This document shows, piece after piece, positions 47,358 through 64,000 of a DNA stretch of 64,000 nucleotides. The number at the start of each line of letters is the position of its first letter. Position 1 is the stretch's first letter. The translations under genes were made by a program, and so were the position numbers. The DNA is from Paramecium tetraurelia (lineage: Eukaryota > Ciliophora > Oligohymenophorea > Peniculida > Parameciidae). The stretch covers positions 62,001-126,000 of the forward strand of contig NW_001799648.1 in NCBI RefSeq assembly GCF_000165425.1, given 5' to 3'. Below the pieces are notes generated by a model. It made no database searches and was not told the origin of the DNA. It was given only the letters and a program-made list of their open reading frames with translations.

Positions 47358-50300
47358 TCAATATAATTTGCTAAACAGAAAGGCAAAGAAAGTGAGAAAA
47401 TGTTCTGTTTACTTCAAATCCATATTCATTCCATTCATAAATACAATGCCCTTCTGGTTTTTGTTAACTACTTTTATCATAAACTCATGGCCGCCGTTTT
47501 TTAATTAAACGAACACTTTTCCTCCAACAGAAAATTGATCAATTTGTATAAGCCAAGGGTGAAAAATTACTAGTTCTTCCAGCGATCTTAACTAAAACTA
47601 TTCGCTTTGACATTTCATTTCACAATCCTACAACTCTTCACTTGTAATGAAATTATAAACAAAGAACTTATTTGCTGGTCTGGCTATGCAAAATTGAAAA
47701 TTCCTCTTGAATTGTCCAAGACTAATAATAATAATACTATATTACTCCTAAACCGCATATCTACTGTTCATTTAAGAGAGATACAAATTGGAATAATCTT
47801 GTGTTCCCTAGAGTCCTTGACTTTAAGACATTTTATTAAAGTTGTATCCCATTTTTAGATTATTTATTGTGTACTTTATGTAGCAATTTAAATATACACT
47901 TTAAAGGTCATAATGTTAAAATGTTATCTCCTATCTGATGATCTCTCCTGGATTTAAGTACTATTAACTCACCTTCTCAGACCTTAATGTATATTCGTCC
48001 TTTACTAGAATAAAATAAATTTAAATTGATACTTTTATTGGAATTAAATAGGACGATTAAATTTTAGATTTCATATTAAGCTTTATTCTTCAATATAATT
48101 ATTACTTTATATCCTTATGCATCCATACTATCGTACTTTTCAGATTTTAATGTAACTATCAATTCATAGGTATCTAGAAGAGTTATGTGATCACTTAAAC
48201 ATTATTTCTTAAAGTTTTGGATCTCATAATCTTGAAGTCCTTTAAGTGACTACTTTTAAAACTAATAATTGGTTTAATATTTTTATATGTTATCCACTTA
48301 AGCATCTTTCATTCTACTTTCACTAAAATATTAAGATTATGTTTAATATAATGTCTAATAGGGTACAAATCCTTTTTATTGAGTATTGTATAGTAAATTT
48401 GATTGTGCAATTTTTACTTTTGAATATCCCTAATTCTAATGTTAAACATTCTATATAGGTTATTCCTCAAAGTGATCTTCTAAATCTAAATCGAGAGGTG
48501 AACAAATTTGCTTTTACTTTTAGTGTTATATATGTTGCTGTGAATCTTGGCCATAGTGTTATGCTTTCTATTCTGATATTCTTTACTATTCTTGCATTTC
48601 TTTCTCTCTATTCAACATTTCTGTTATTTAATCTAACTTTTTACCATATCCTTATACCAGATTCTCTATCATGAATACTTTTGAGTTGATTTTATCAATA
48701 TCGAAGTTATCTAATTCGTCATCCTATAATTTTTGCTAAAATTACTATGTTAATAATTATAACTAAGATTAAATATTGGATTAAAAAGATTTTTTAATAA
48801 TATCCTATAAACCTGGAATTAGTTATTCCGCTAATAATTAAGGATTTAGAGGCTCTTTATTACTATCTTTGCTTTCTCTAACTCCATGAAATCCTTTAAA
48901 AGATGTTGGGATTTCTTAGGACTGCACTTTTATTGATGGTTGAATTACTTTTGATTCTTCAATTGATTTCTCTTAGAATTCTGTTAAAGTATTCTCCTAA
49001 AATTATGTTGAGTTTCTATTTTATATTGCTTAACTCTAAGTGAGAGATTCCTCCTACATTTCTGTTATTGATTCCAACTATTTTTTCAGTTCTGGCTTGG
49101 CTTCAAATTAAGAATAATCAAATTAAGGAAAATCCTTATCCCATTTTGGTAATTCGTTATTTTCAACCTCATCGAAGGGATTATTTTTCTTTTTGTCATT
49201 AGCTGATTTCGAAGAATTAGTGATTGATTGAAAGGGAGGAGATTGATTAGGAGTTGCATTTGGTTAAGAATTCTCATTTACTGATTTTGTTTGTTTGTTA
49301 CCCTCATTTCTTGGAGTTATCTTTAGTTCTTATTATTAATCAACCAATTACTAAGAAGAGATTTTATACTAATTTTATTGCTATTTTTAATTAAAATTTT
49401 AAGTTTCAATAGTTTGGTCGAAATCATCGAAATCATAATAGATTTCCTCTTCAAAATTTTGTTAAGATTCTTAGAATGACTTAAAGGAATTATGACTCAT
49501 TATTCTATTATTCTCGTGTTTTAGACTCTAATCAGTTTACAATTATTTTAAATATGGTAGGTCACCATTATGATTAGATTCATTCGATTAAATTTCATGG
49601 GATTAAATTAAGCCGTTTAAGTTTTCTATTGGAATTTATGTATTAGGATTTTATTCCTTAAAGGGTAAATTTTAATTATCTTGAAAGGGTTCCATGTGAA
49701 CTGGAAAATTTGGCTGAAATTCCTCATCTTCGAATTATTGATTATCAGATTCTATAAATTTGTATGACTGTTATTTTTATTATTATTACTCGTATTATTA
49801 TTAATTTTGCGCTTATATTTAAAATATATCTTATTATTATAAGGGATTTTCTGGTTTTTTCAACTAATTTGATGATTGAGGATCTGATTGGGGAATGAAT
49901 TCTTGCCAAACTTAAATGGGAGCTAAATTAGATGCTTTTGGTTCATTGGCAAATTAAGATTATTTAATTATGTCTTATGGTAGATTTACTTCTTAATCCT
50001 TCATTTTGAAGATATTGTCCTGAATTTGGTTATCATGTGATTATTATAGAGGATTAAAATCTTGCCAAGGTATTTCAGAATCGTCCTCCTTAGTTTAAAG
50101 TTTACTATTTATTACATAATCATTTTATTAGAACTTTTTTTCTCTTTCCGAACTAAGATCGAATTGTTAAATTTATTTAATTATTTCTAATGATTAAATA
50201 GGAGAGTAATTTGTTGTTTGTTCAGGTTATTGTTATTGTTACAAAAAATAATAGGAGTTACTTTAAGGGGATATTTATTATCCATAGTTGAGTTATGGTT

Positions 50301-51210
50301 AGGAAGCAGTTTAATTTCTAATTTACGAGGATATGTTGGATCCAGGCATCTCATCACTGAGAGATTGTTAGGAGGGGACGACTTTAGGTTATTCAAATAT
50401 GTTTTATTAAACAGGAGTAGAATTAGCTTTATGGAAATTTAAATTTTAATTGTAATCTAGCTGTTAGAGTTGAAATTAAGAGAAATTATTTTCTGCAACT
50501 TCAAAATTAGCTTTTGGAGCAAAGGACTATGAATATAAGGAATCAGTAATCACATTATTTTAAGTCCCTTCATTCAAAAATTGATTGACTTCATGAAATG
50601 TGAAGGCCATTTATTATGTTTTTTAATGTGTAGAAGAAAATTCATTAAATTAGGGAAAATTTTATTTTTCAGGTTGATTCTCAGTCATCTTAAATATATC
50701 AAGTGGTTATTTCTCAGTATTGCCATAATTTTATATTCCTTAAGAATTAAATTTGTAGAATTATTCACTTGATGAAAATGCATTTTGGGAGTTGGTTTTA
50801 TTAAAAAGATCTTCAATATCTTTCATGTCTCTTGATTATTTTCTATTTTCTAATTATTGTTAAGCTTTAAGTTTTTCATATTCATAGGATGAATCAAATT
50901 CAACTCCTTTTTCTTCATTATTTATATTTTCGCCCATTTAAGGAAAGTCATCAAAACCATAGAATTGAATTTTTGACTACTGAAGTTCCTATTATGGGGC
51001 TGGTCCAAATTAAGCAATAAAATCTGCGTTCACAATAGGAGTTTAATCTTTAGGATTATAAATATTGGAGTTTGTATTGCTTTTTGGCGTAATGCTTCTT
51101 TCATCATAAGGAGTAAAGGTCTTATCTTGAGCACTTTTGAACTAATCCTGATTGGTTGATGATTTAGGGCTATAAAATTGAGTATTAGAATCGTTAGAGA
51201 TTTATGACAT
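47358..51210 (-). CDS. large Q/N-rich endocytic-type protein with adaptin-ear-like C-terminus
   Basis: 1,268 aa. Residues 1-~870 are disordered, rich in Gln, Asn, Ser and Pro; one stretch near 49741-49820 codes glutamine with repeated TAA. Scattered through it are short motifs like those bound by clathrin adaptors: NNPFDEV (NPF), FYGFDDFPQ, DDFDQTIE, PWQDFNPLQ, VWQEFIPQ, EDLFNK. The C-terminal ~330 residues are ordered: a beta-sandwich-like part (YELIVTLKSE, VIIILKNKAQYEIQNLIVLF, GRIYIKV, PGEIIRQEITF) and a platform-like part (EELVIFHPWLIQIDQFSVGG, HEFMIKVVNKN), like adaptin appendages. Introns (plus) 47961-47982 and possibly 47722-47745. No trunk or core domain of an adaptin is present. The family call is inference. 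Confidence 0.6.
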
Positions 51211-51251
51211 TTATTAAAAATTATATTTAATTAACTATACAATATAGTTAT

Positions 51252-52419
51252 TCATTATTCTTTCTTGTTTTTCTTAAGGGTCTAATATCTGAGTTCATTA
51301 TCTTCAACCTAATCGTTATAAAAAGTAAATGATTATTTTCTGCTCCTTTATCCTTCATTCTCTTATTATTATTGTTATTTTTACTCCTACAATTCTGACT
51401 CTTATGTTTTTTCATCCTTCTTAGGTACATCTATCAGATCAGATAGGCTCAATTTCCTATTATTGATATACTTCTGATTTCTTGCCCTAATATTTGAAAG
51501 AATCAATACATAATGAAGTGAAAGAAGGATTCATCAGTTCCAGGTCTTGATTCTTCATTTATTAAATTATTGACTTTTGATTACTATGAGTTTTCTGATT
51601 GAATTTATTGTGGTTGCTATTACTTTTAAGATTGTTGTTATTCGATTTGATTTACTTCAGCTATTGACTAGTATGCATTTTGGATTTATTCAATAGCTAT
51701 AATTTGATCTTTCTCTTTGTTTAAATCACATATTTCTTTAATTAAATCATCTGGGTAGTTTCGATCAACAATTTCTTGTATTTTTTTTTGCAGTTTATTT
51801 TGTTATTATTAATATTTAGTGACTTGATCCATAGTATTCTGATAATGCTGACAAGAATCGGGTAGATTAAGATCGAGTATTCCCTGTTGTAATTATGTCT
51901 TAACCTATTATTATTGTTGTTGCAGTAATAACTGATTGCACTCTATTTGCATTGAATCTAAATTCCCTTGAATTTCATCATCGGAAATATCTAAATATAA
52001 AATGTAAAAGATATTTGTGTTACCATTAATAGACCCTGTCCTTTATCTTCTTTATGTCTAATCGCCTTCTGTGAAGTTGTGGAATCGTTTATTCTCGAAA
52101 ATCTGCTTAATTTCTGAACTCTTAAGACCATTAAATTATTTGTTAAATTCCTTCTCTAATCTATTGAAAAACTTTTGTGCATGAGATCTTGATTCAAAAT
52201 ATGAAAATACCTTATTTGGGCACCACTTCTAGTACCAACATATTCTTCTACCTTTTTCCAATTCTTCCCATGAATACTCAGAGCCTCTACAAATCTTTAA
52301 TGTTCATCTTTTGTCCACCTTCCCTAAACGGCTTCCCCCTATACTATCACTTATGTTAAAATTGCTACTTCGCTATCTTCAAAAGACCTTGACTATTTCC
52401 TCTTACTAGTTTATGCCAT
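51252..52419 (-). CDS. single-repeat MYB transcription factor, SHAQKYF-type
   Basis: DNA-binding protein. One MYB repeat, GRWTKDEHQRFVEALSIHGK then NWKKVEEYVGTRSGAQIRSHAQKFF, carries the SHAQK(Y/F)F signature of the plant CCA1/REVEILLE and MYB-related class; it is also known in other protists. An intron (plus 52188-52210) lies inside the signature, between IR and SHAQKFF. The rest is Q-rich and helical (KYQQQQNKLQKKIQEIVDRN). Further introns at 51991-52023 (33 nt) and 51487-51509; the last removes an early TGA and adds ~80 residues. 362 aa. Its start and the CFAP100 stop are 31 bases apart. Confidence 0.85.
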
Positions 52420-52450
52420 TTTAGGTAAATTTATTTATATAAATATTAAT

Positions 52451-54310
52451 TCATTATTATCTGTCATTCTATTTTATATTTAATTCATTCGATTATTATT
52501 AATTATGAGATTTTTACTGGGGAGGCACATAAACCAATTCATAAGATTCCCTTAAATACTTTTCATCATCATTCTAATCTGTTTCTGTCTCTTCTGTTTC
52601 CACAACTGGCTTTTCCTACTTATAATTCCTCTTCATATCATGTCTTCCCTTATAAAACTTCTACAGATGTTCTTCCTTCTTATTTCTCCTCTCCATAATC
52701 TACTTCTTCTTTTCCTCATCCTTCTGATTGTTCAATCTTTGTTATTGTTTTTCCTTCTTAATTTTTTTCTCTGCCTCAATAAAATCAGTTTTAGATCTTA
52801 ACAAGAATTGCAATTTAGATTCTGACAAGTCAATCACTATTTTCTCTAATTACTATATATTCTAATTTTTATTACATTAATAACTTATTTAATGACTTTT
52901 GAGTCAATCTACAACCTCTTTCCCATAATATCTTAATTTTTGGTTGCCTCCTATTAGATTTCAATGATTTTCTTTCCAATTTTATCCATATCCAAATCTT
53001 CTCCTTCTGCAAATTACAATTTTGTTTGATCCACCTTTTCCTAATCCTTCAATTAATTTTATATCTTCAATTACGCTTTCAGTTTCCTTTCCTCTGCTTT
53101 CAACATCTCTAAATGTTCATCCTATTCATTTTTTAGTTTTTATTCCAATTTCTCCAATTCCCTCTTCTTCTATTCAATATCTTCCTCAGCATCCCTTTGA
53201 TTTTAGATGTTTCTCAAATTACCCTCTTCAATATTATTTAAAATCTCTATAACCAAATCAGCCATCCTCTCTTACTGTCTTTCTGCTTCAATTTACTCCT
53301 AAGTTTACTTCTGTTCTTCCCTCTAATCTACTCCAGTAACAAAGAATTAGTTCTTCTATTCACTCTATTAATTAGAAAATAAGTTGATATCCTTCTTCTC
53401 AAACTCTGAAAACTTAGTTTTATATGTATCCTAAATTCATTATAAGACTTAGAATTACCTTAATCTTCTCTAAGAATTGTCTATATTTATCTAGTTTTTC
53501 AAATTCTTCTCCATATTTTGTCTTCTATAACTTCAATCTATCAATTTGAGCTAATATTTTGGCCACTTCAGTCTTGACTTCATCTTTCTTTTTTGCCTCT
53601 CTATCAGCTTAATAAGCAGCCTAATCTGCTTGGAATTTCACTTCATTCATGAACTTTTTCACCAATTCACAATCATTTTTAAAATATAATCTTCTTGCTC
53701 TTAATGATTCCTGTTCATTCTTTATAAAATCCTCAAGTCTTTCGGTTTCTTCCTTCTTAGTCATAATATTTAAATTAGCCAAACATATTTCTCTTTTTTT
53801 TTCAATGAAATCCGTAATTGTTTCTCTCTTTTCTCTTAAAATTGATTTAATTCTATATTTTTTCTTCTTCATTTCCTACAATTCATAGTCCTTCTTTTTA
53901 TCCTCTTTTCCATAGATAGTTTTCCTAGCTTCATCATCTCTGTATTCCATCAATTTTGGATTAAAATGTTTGATATGCTGAGCTATTTCATCAATTTTCT
54001 GTGGCTAATTAGGATCTCTCATTTTGGCTTCATTGACAAACATCTCATCTCTCTCCTGTGCTAATTTATTTGCTATAGTGAATAGAACTCAATTTGTACT
54101 TTGATCTTCTAATTTTTATAACAGTCCAAATCGTGTTGATTTGGCACTAGTTTGATATAATTTTTAAGTGTGCGGAACTTGTTTTTGTTCTTCATCGTCG
54201 TCATTATATCCTGAATTACGTTCCTTTTCCAACTTTTAGAGAAACTTTTTGGAATCCAACTCAAATTGAAATGGATTTTCTTCATATGTTTATTATTATG
54301 CAAAATTCAT
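52451..54310 (-). CDS. CFAP100: CFAP100 (CCDC37), ciliary inner-arm docking coiled coil
   Basis: Partner of CFAP73 in the modifier-of-inner-arms complex at the base of dynein f on ciliary doublets. The DUF4200 coiled coil is visible in the middle: KKKKYRIKSILREKRETITD, FIEKKREICLANLNIMTKKE, LRARRLYFKNDCELVKKFMN, LAQIDRLKLQKTKYGEEFEK, LDKYRQFLEKI. The N-terminus has an acidic stretch (YNDDDEEQ) and TSAKSTRFGLLQKLED; the C-terminus is Lys/Glu/Gln rich. Introns (plus) 54073-54099, 53431-53458 and 52853-52875 keep frame exactly; 593 aa, close to the ~611 of the human protein. Confidence 0.78.
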
Positions 54311-54490
54311 ATTAAATAAATAAAAAATAATTAAGAAAATTAGAATTTGTATAGCAATTCTATATTCTCAATAGAATGATTACAAGAATGCAGTAAAGAC
54401 ATATGAAATGTATAAATTGGGAAATTAGAAATTTGTCTAAAAAATAATCAATTTTTAAGAATAAATATTTTAATTTAACTGCTAATAAAA

Positions 54491-56629
54491 ATGTCTAATT
54501 AACCATTTCAAGTATATTTGAGAATCAAACCTTTATTAGAGAGCAGGTAAAAAGTGCATGCTTATTCATTTAGTACAGAAACTTTAATTGAAGATTTGAA
54601 TGACAATAGAATTGTAATAAGAAAAGATGGTAAAAGTAGTAAATCCTTTGTATTCGACAAGATATTCAGTGGTGTTCAAAATAATGAGGATATTTTTGAT
54701 CAATCATTAAGAGTATATATATATTAAAATAACAGCATAATCTGGATCACTTTGTTGAAGGTTACAACACAACAATTTTAGCATACGGAATTACTGGTTC
54801 AGGTAAATCTCACACTATTTTCGGAAACGAAAAAGACGAAGGATTGTCATTTAAATGCATAAACTATTTGGTGAACAGAATGAAGTACATGAGGTTAGTA
54901 AGCTGAATATTAATTGTTAGTCCAGAAGCTAATGTCTCAATGGAAATGAGTTTTATCGAAGTCTACAATGAAACTATTCGAGATTTGATGTCAGACTAGC
55001 CAAAACCTCTCATGATTATGCAAGACAATCAAAAGGGGTCCTATATTCAAGGCCTATAAACAATTAAAATTAACAGCATAAATGATGTATTGTATTGTAA
55101 AACTTACCATTAGGTCAAAGAAGGTATAAACATCGCCAATTAAAATCGGAGTTTAGCCTAAACCATATACAATGTGTATTCGTCAAGATCACATGCATTA
55201 ATATAATTTAACTTATCTTATTGTTTTGAAGGGTATAATTATGAGTATTCTATCATTAGATAAACCATTACACCAAAACTCTTTATAGTTGATCTAGCTG
55301 GATCGGAACGTGTCTATTAGGATCAAAAGAGTAAGAATCAATAGGAGGGTTCAAATATCAATAGATCACTTTTAGCCTTGAGCAATTGTTTGACTATCTT
55401 GTCTGACAAATCAAAGAAAAATCAGCATATTCCATATAGAAACTCAAAATTAACCAGATTGCTACAGGATTCTTTGGGTGGAAATACTAGAACTATAATG
55501 ATCTCTTGCATATAGTAAAATAAATGTCAATATGATGAAATATTAAACACTCTTTAATATAGTAGCAGAGCCACTCAAATAAAGAAGTAAGTGTAAAAAT
55601 CTTTGCATCAATAAATAAGTGAGGAAAAGATCATGATTCCTTCAAATATCAACGATTCTGAGATGAGTACTAAACAGTTGTATTTAACTAAAATCTACAA
55701 TGACATTTACAGTAATATTGAAGAGTATCACGAAATTAATAATTCGCTTATTGAAATACAAAACAATATTCTTTAGAATCAGTATCAAATAGAGGAAATC
55801 TATTCTATGAGTTTGTAAAATAATCTAAATTCAATAAATGACGATTAAATGTATCATAATCTAATGATTGCTCAAAAATAAAATCAGGAAATCGAATAAT
55901 AATTACAAAATGCGTTAAAAGTCAATTTAAAATAAAAGCAACTTCAGAAATCCCTATTGCTTCAAATAACAGAGGAATAATAATAATACATAGATTATTG
56001 GAAAATCAAGTATGAGGAATCACAAAAAGAAATATCTGACTTGAAATAAGTTCTATGCACAAAAGTATAATCATATTATAATTATCATCTAGAATGAGGA
56101 TATAAATTCAAAGGAATCCTAAATATAATCTTAGTAATTATTGTTAGAATAAATAAAGACTAAAAATCCATCCTTATATACAACTAATAATGACTCTGAC
56201 TGCTCATATCCTTCATCATTTGCCTCATCTACAAGTACTTCGTAAATCAAAAAGAAATCATCGTTAACTCATCTAAACATTCAAAACACTTTATCCTAAT
56301 AATCCTAATTATTTGACATGATCGATCGACCAAGATTTTCAAACTTATCTCATATAAAGTAAATACTGGCATCTAGAGAACGTTCTCCAGTAAATTCAAT
56401 ATTCAGATAATCTCCAATCAGATCCCCTTTAAGAAAAAAACCATCAATTCGAAATATTAGTAACCTCATCATTTAATCCTTAGCCTCTATATCGAAAGTA
56501 GAACAATCAGAGATCTCTTAGATTTCCTCAATAAAAAAATCCAGACTTATTAATGATCCATAAATAACAACTATCAACCTATACGGAAGTCAGTACATAA
56601 ACTTGATAGACAAAGAAAATATTTCATGA
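54491..56629 (+). CDS. N-terminal motor kinesin
   Basis: Microtubule motor. The motor domain (54491-~55600) has P-loop [15 protein letters not shown], switch [11 protein letters not shown], switch [13 protein letters not shown] and the L12/alpha-5 segment [20 protein letters not shown], then [14 protein letters not shown] short coiled coil follows ([18 protein letters not shown]), then a Ser/Lys-rich tail. Introns 54713-54735, 54894-54920 (GTTAGT donor) and 56065-56092; 686 aa. Glu before the final GS of the switch is present (DLAGSER), so it should hydrolyse ATP. The tail resembles kinesin-8/KIF19-like layouts, which shorten ciliary microtubules, but the subfamily is uncertain. Confidence 0.88.
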
Positions 56630-57300
56630 TATTATTATTTTATAACTTAAATAAGCAAAGCATATTGTAAATCATGTATCTTTTGAAGTTAAATTGAGCT
56701 ATCGACAACACTCCCTTTTGATGGAGACAGAGTATTGAAGATTTAAACAGTTAATAATTTAATTAATATATACAGGTCTGTTGTTTATTCTGAATATAAT
56801 GAAATTTAAAAAAATATAATGATTTGTCCTATAGGTTAATTATATTAATTATGGATTCTATAATTTACAACATTAAGCATTTACTAATCAAGAAAAATCA
56901 AGTAAATTTATAATAAAATCTGAATCACAAAAGTTAGACGAAAATTTAAATCGTCTTTTATGGATTATAAATAATTAAAAATTTTATAAATTCTAATATT
57001 GTATAAGAATTAATATGTTATATTAAAACTGGGTTCTCTTCTTCTAATTTTTCATTTCTTTCTGCCTTATATATAATTTTAACCTCTTACTATGCAAACA
57101 TGTAATATTCTTATTTTATATCTCCATAATTTAGAATTTTCTTTAAAAGGAAGAATATTAGGAGTAATTTGTTGACAGAACTAATTCCTCGGTTTAAAAT
57201 AGAAAATATTTCAAAAGTTTAAAAGGGATATGACTAGATATTAATGTAAGCATTCTTAATCGCATGGAATCGCTTAAATTATCAAATAATTAAATAATAA
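56630..57300. other. intergenic, AT-rich
   Basis: No gene supported on either strand; short frames only. Upstream region of the HTH gene at 57301. Confidence 0.45.
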
Positions 57301-58011
57301 ATGAATAGTAGCTCAAAAATAAGAAAGGGCTCTCGTAATATGAAGTATGAGTATAAGTTTCACCTTAGGTACAAGAAGATATCACATGAGTAAAGAACTT
57401 AAATAATTAATGAGTTAACAAAGAATGGAAAGACACTTAAAGAAGTAAATACATGAATATTTTAGTATAGGTTTCTGAAGAAACTCATTTGAAACCCTCT
57501 ACTGTCAAAGCTATATTGTAAGTCTATCTCAAAGAAGGAAGAATTGGTAAGAAGTCCACTCGAGATAGAAAAGTGAAATTGTTAAATACGACAGTAATTG
57601 CCTTGATTGATAAAACCAAGTAATATCTATATATCTAAGTGATTCAAAAGAAATAGTGACTATGCCATGGAGAATCTTTAATTTATTCACCCTATGATCA
57701 AAATAAACTAATAGTCTTCTGAAATATCACATAATGGTTAGACGCTGACTGAGACCCAATAAAAGCTAGATTAATACTCAAAATCACTAATGATGACTCA
57801 GGTGAAAGACTTCCTGAGGGAAAAGAAACAAGAGATATTAGAACAACTTGTAAATCCATTGGCAAAACAGAATTTTCTTAATTAACTTGCCCAATTTGAA
57901 GTTGCTGACTAATTGCCCTTTTAAGAATTAAAAAAAGAGCATTTATAAGCTGAAGATGAACAATTAGTAGAAAAAATCACTTAACATCTAAAATCAAAAG
58001 TGAAACTATGA
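57301..58011 (+). CDS. small helix-turn-helix protein
   Basis: 217 aa. The N-terminal third has ISHEQRTQIINELTKNGKTL, EVSEETHLKPSTVKAILQVY and LKEGRIGKKSTRDRKVK: two helices, a turn and a recognition helix followed by a basic patch, the layout of homeodomain-like HTHs found in Tc1/IS630-type transposases and in many Paramecium proteins. The rest is acidic/Q-rich and helical (VKDFLREKKQEILEQLVNP, EDEQLVEKITQHLKSK). No DDE catalytic domain. Introns 57445-57470 and 57620-57650 (31 nt). DNA binding is inferred. Confidence 0.62.
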
Positions 58012-58095
58012 TTTTATAAATACATATATTTTTCTATAAATCATAATAAACTAGTTGTTTTTGGTTATTCATATAAAGATATTATTTACCCATTT

Positions 58096-64000
<5,905 letters not shown>

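Overview
This window looks like somatic (macronuclear) DNA of a ciliate close to Paramecium. Long conserved proteins (an ABC transporter, major vault protein, VPS8, a BEACH protein) read through many in-frame TAA and TAG codons at positions where glutamine fits. Only TGA ends genes. The DNA is AT-rich, genes lie tens to a few hundred bases apart on both strands, and nearly every gene needs introns of about 19-34 nt, mostly GTA...TAG. Removing them restores frame. All calls below use TAA/TAG = Gln and were read by eye, so exon borders are inferences, although spliced lengths divide by three in almost every case.

Layout. 0-14 kb: a membrane class III nucleotide cyclase (possibly cut by the left edge), an MRP-type ABC transporter, the CORVET subunit VPS8, a MORN-repeat protein with an acylation-type N-terminus, and major vault protein. 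14-29 kb: a Q-rich orphan, a small membrane protein, a basic Lys/Pro/Ala-rich protein, a C2/coiled-coil protein, acyl-protein thioesterase, an Fe-superoxide dismutase pseudogene, a long EF-hand protein, two orphans, a coiled-coil protein, and an NBR1-like protein (PB1-like, FW, UBA). 29-41 kb: a 7TM protein fused to a degenerate PIP-kinase domain, a NEK kinase, an MNS1-like ciliary protein, and a 1,833-aa cysteine-rich multipass membrane protein. 41-54 kb: a decayed protein kinase, a CBM20/dual-specificity glucan phosphatase with an in-frame TGA, a front-end fatty-acid desaturase, a 1,268-aa Q/N-rich protein with an adaptin-ear-like C-terminus, a SHAQKYF-type MYB, and CFAP100. 54-64 kb: a kinesin, a small HTH protein, and the 3' part of a large PH-BEACH-WD40 protein that runs off the right edge.

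The genes do not form an operon. Two themes recur. One is cilium structure (CFAP100, MNS1, NEK, kinesin, MORN, EF-hand and coiled-coil proteins). The other is endomembrane traffic and autophagy (VPS8, NBR1-like, BEACH, ear-domain protein, thioesterase). Several genes look in decay (Fe-SOD, the kinase at 41.6 kb, perhaps the glucan phosphatase 5' end), as expected in a genome that is losing duplicates after whole-genome duplication. No tRNA, rRNA, CRISPR array or intact transposon was recognised.
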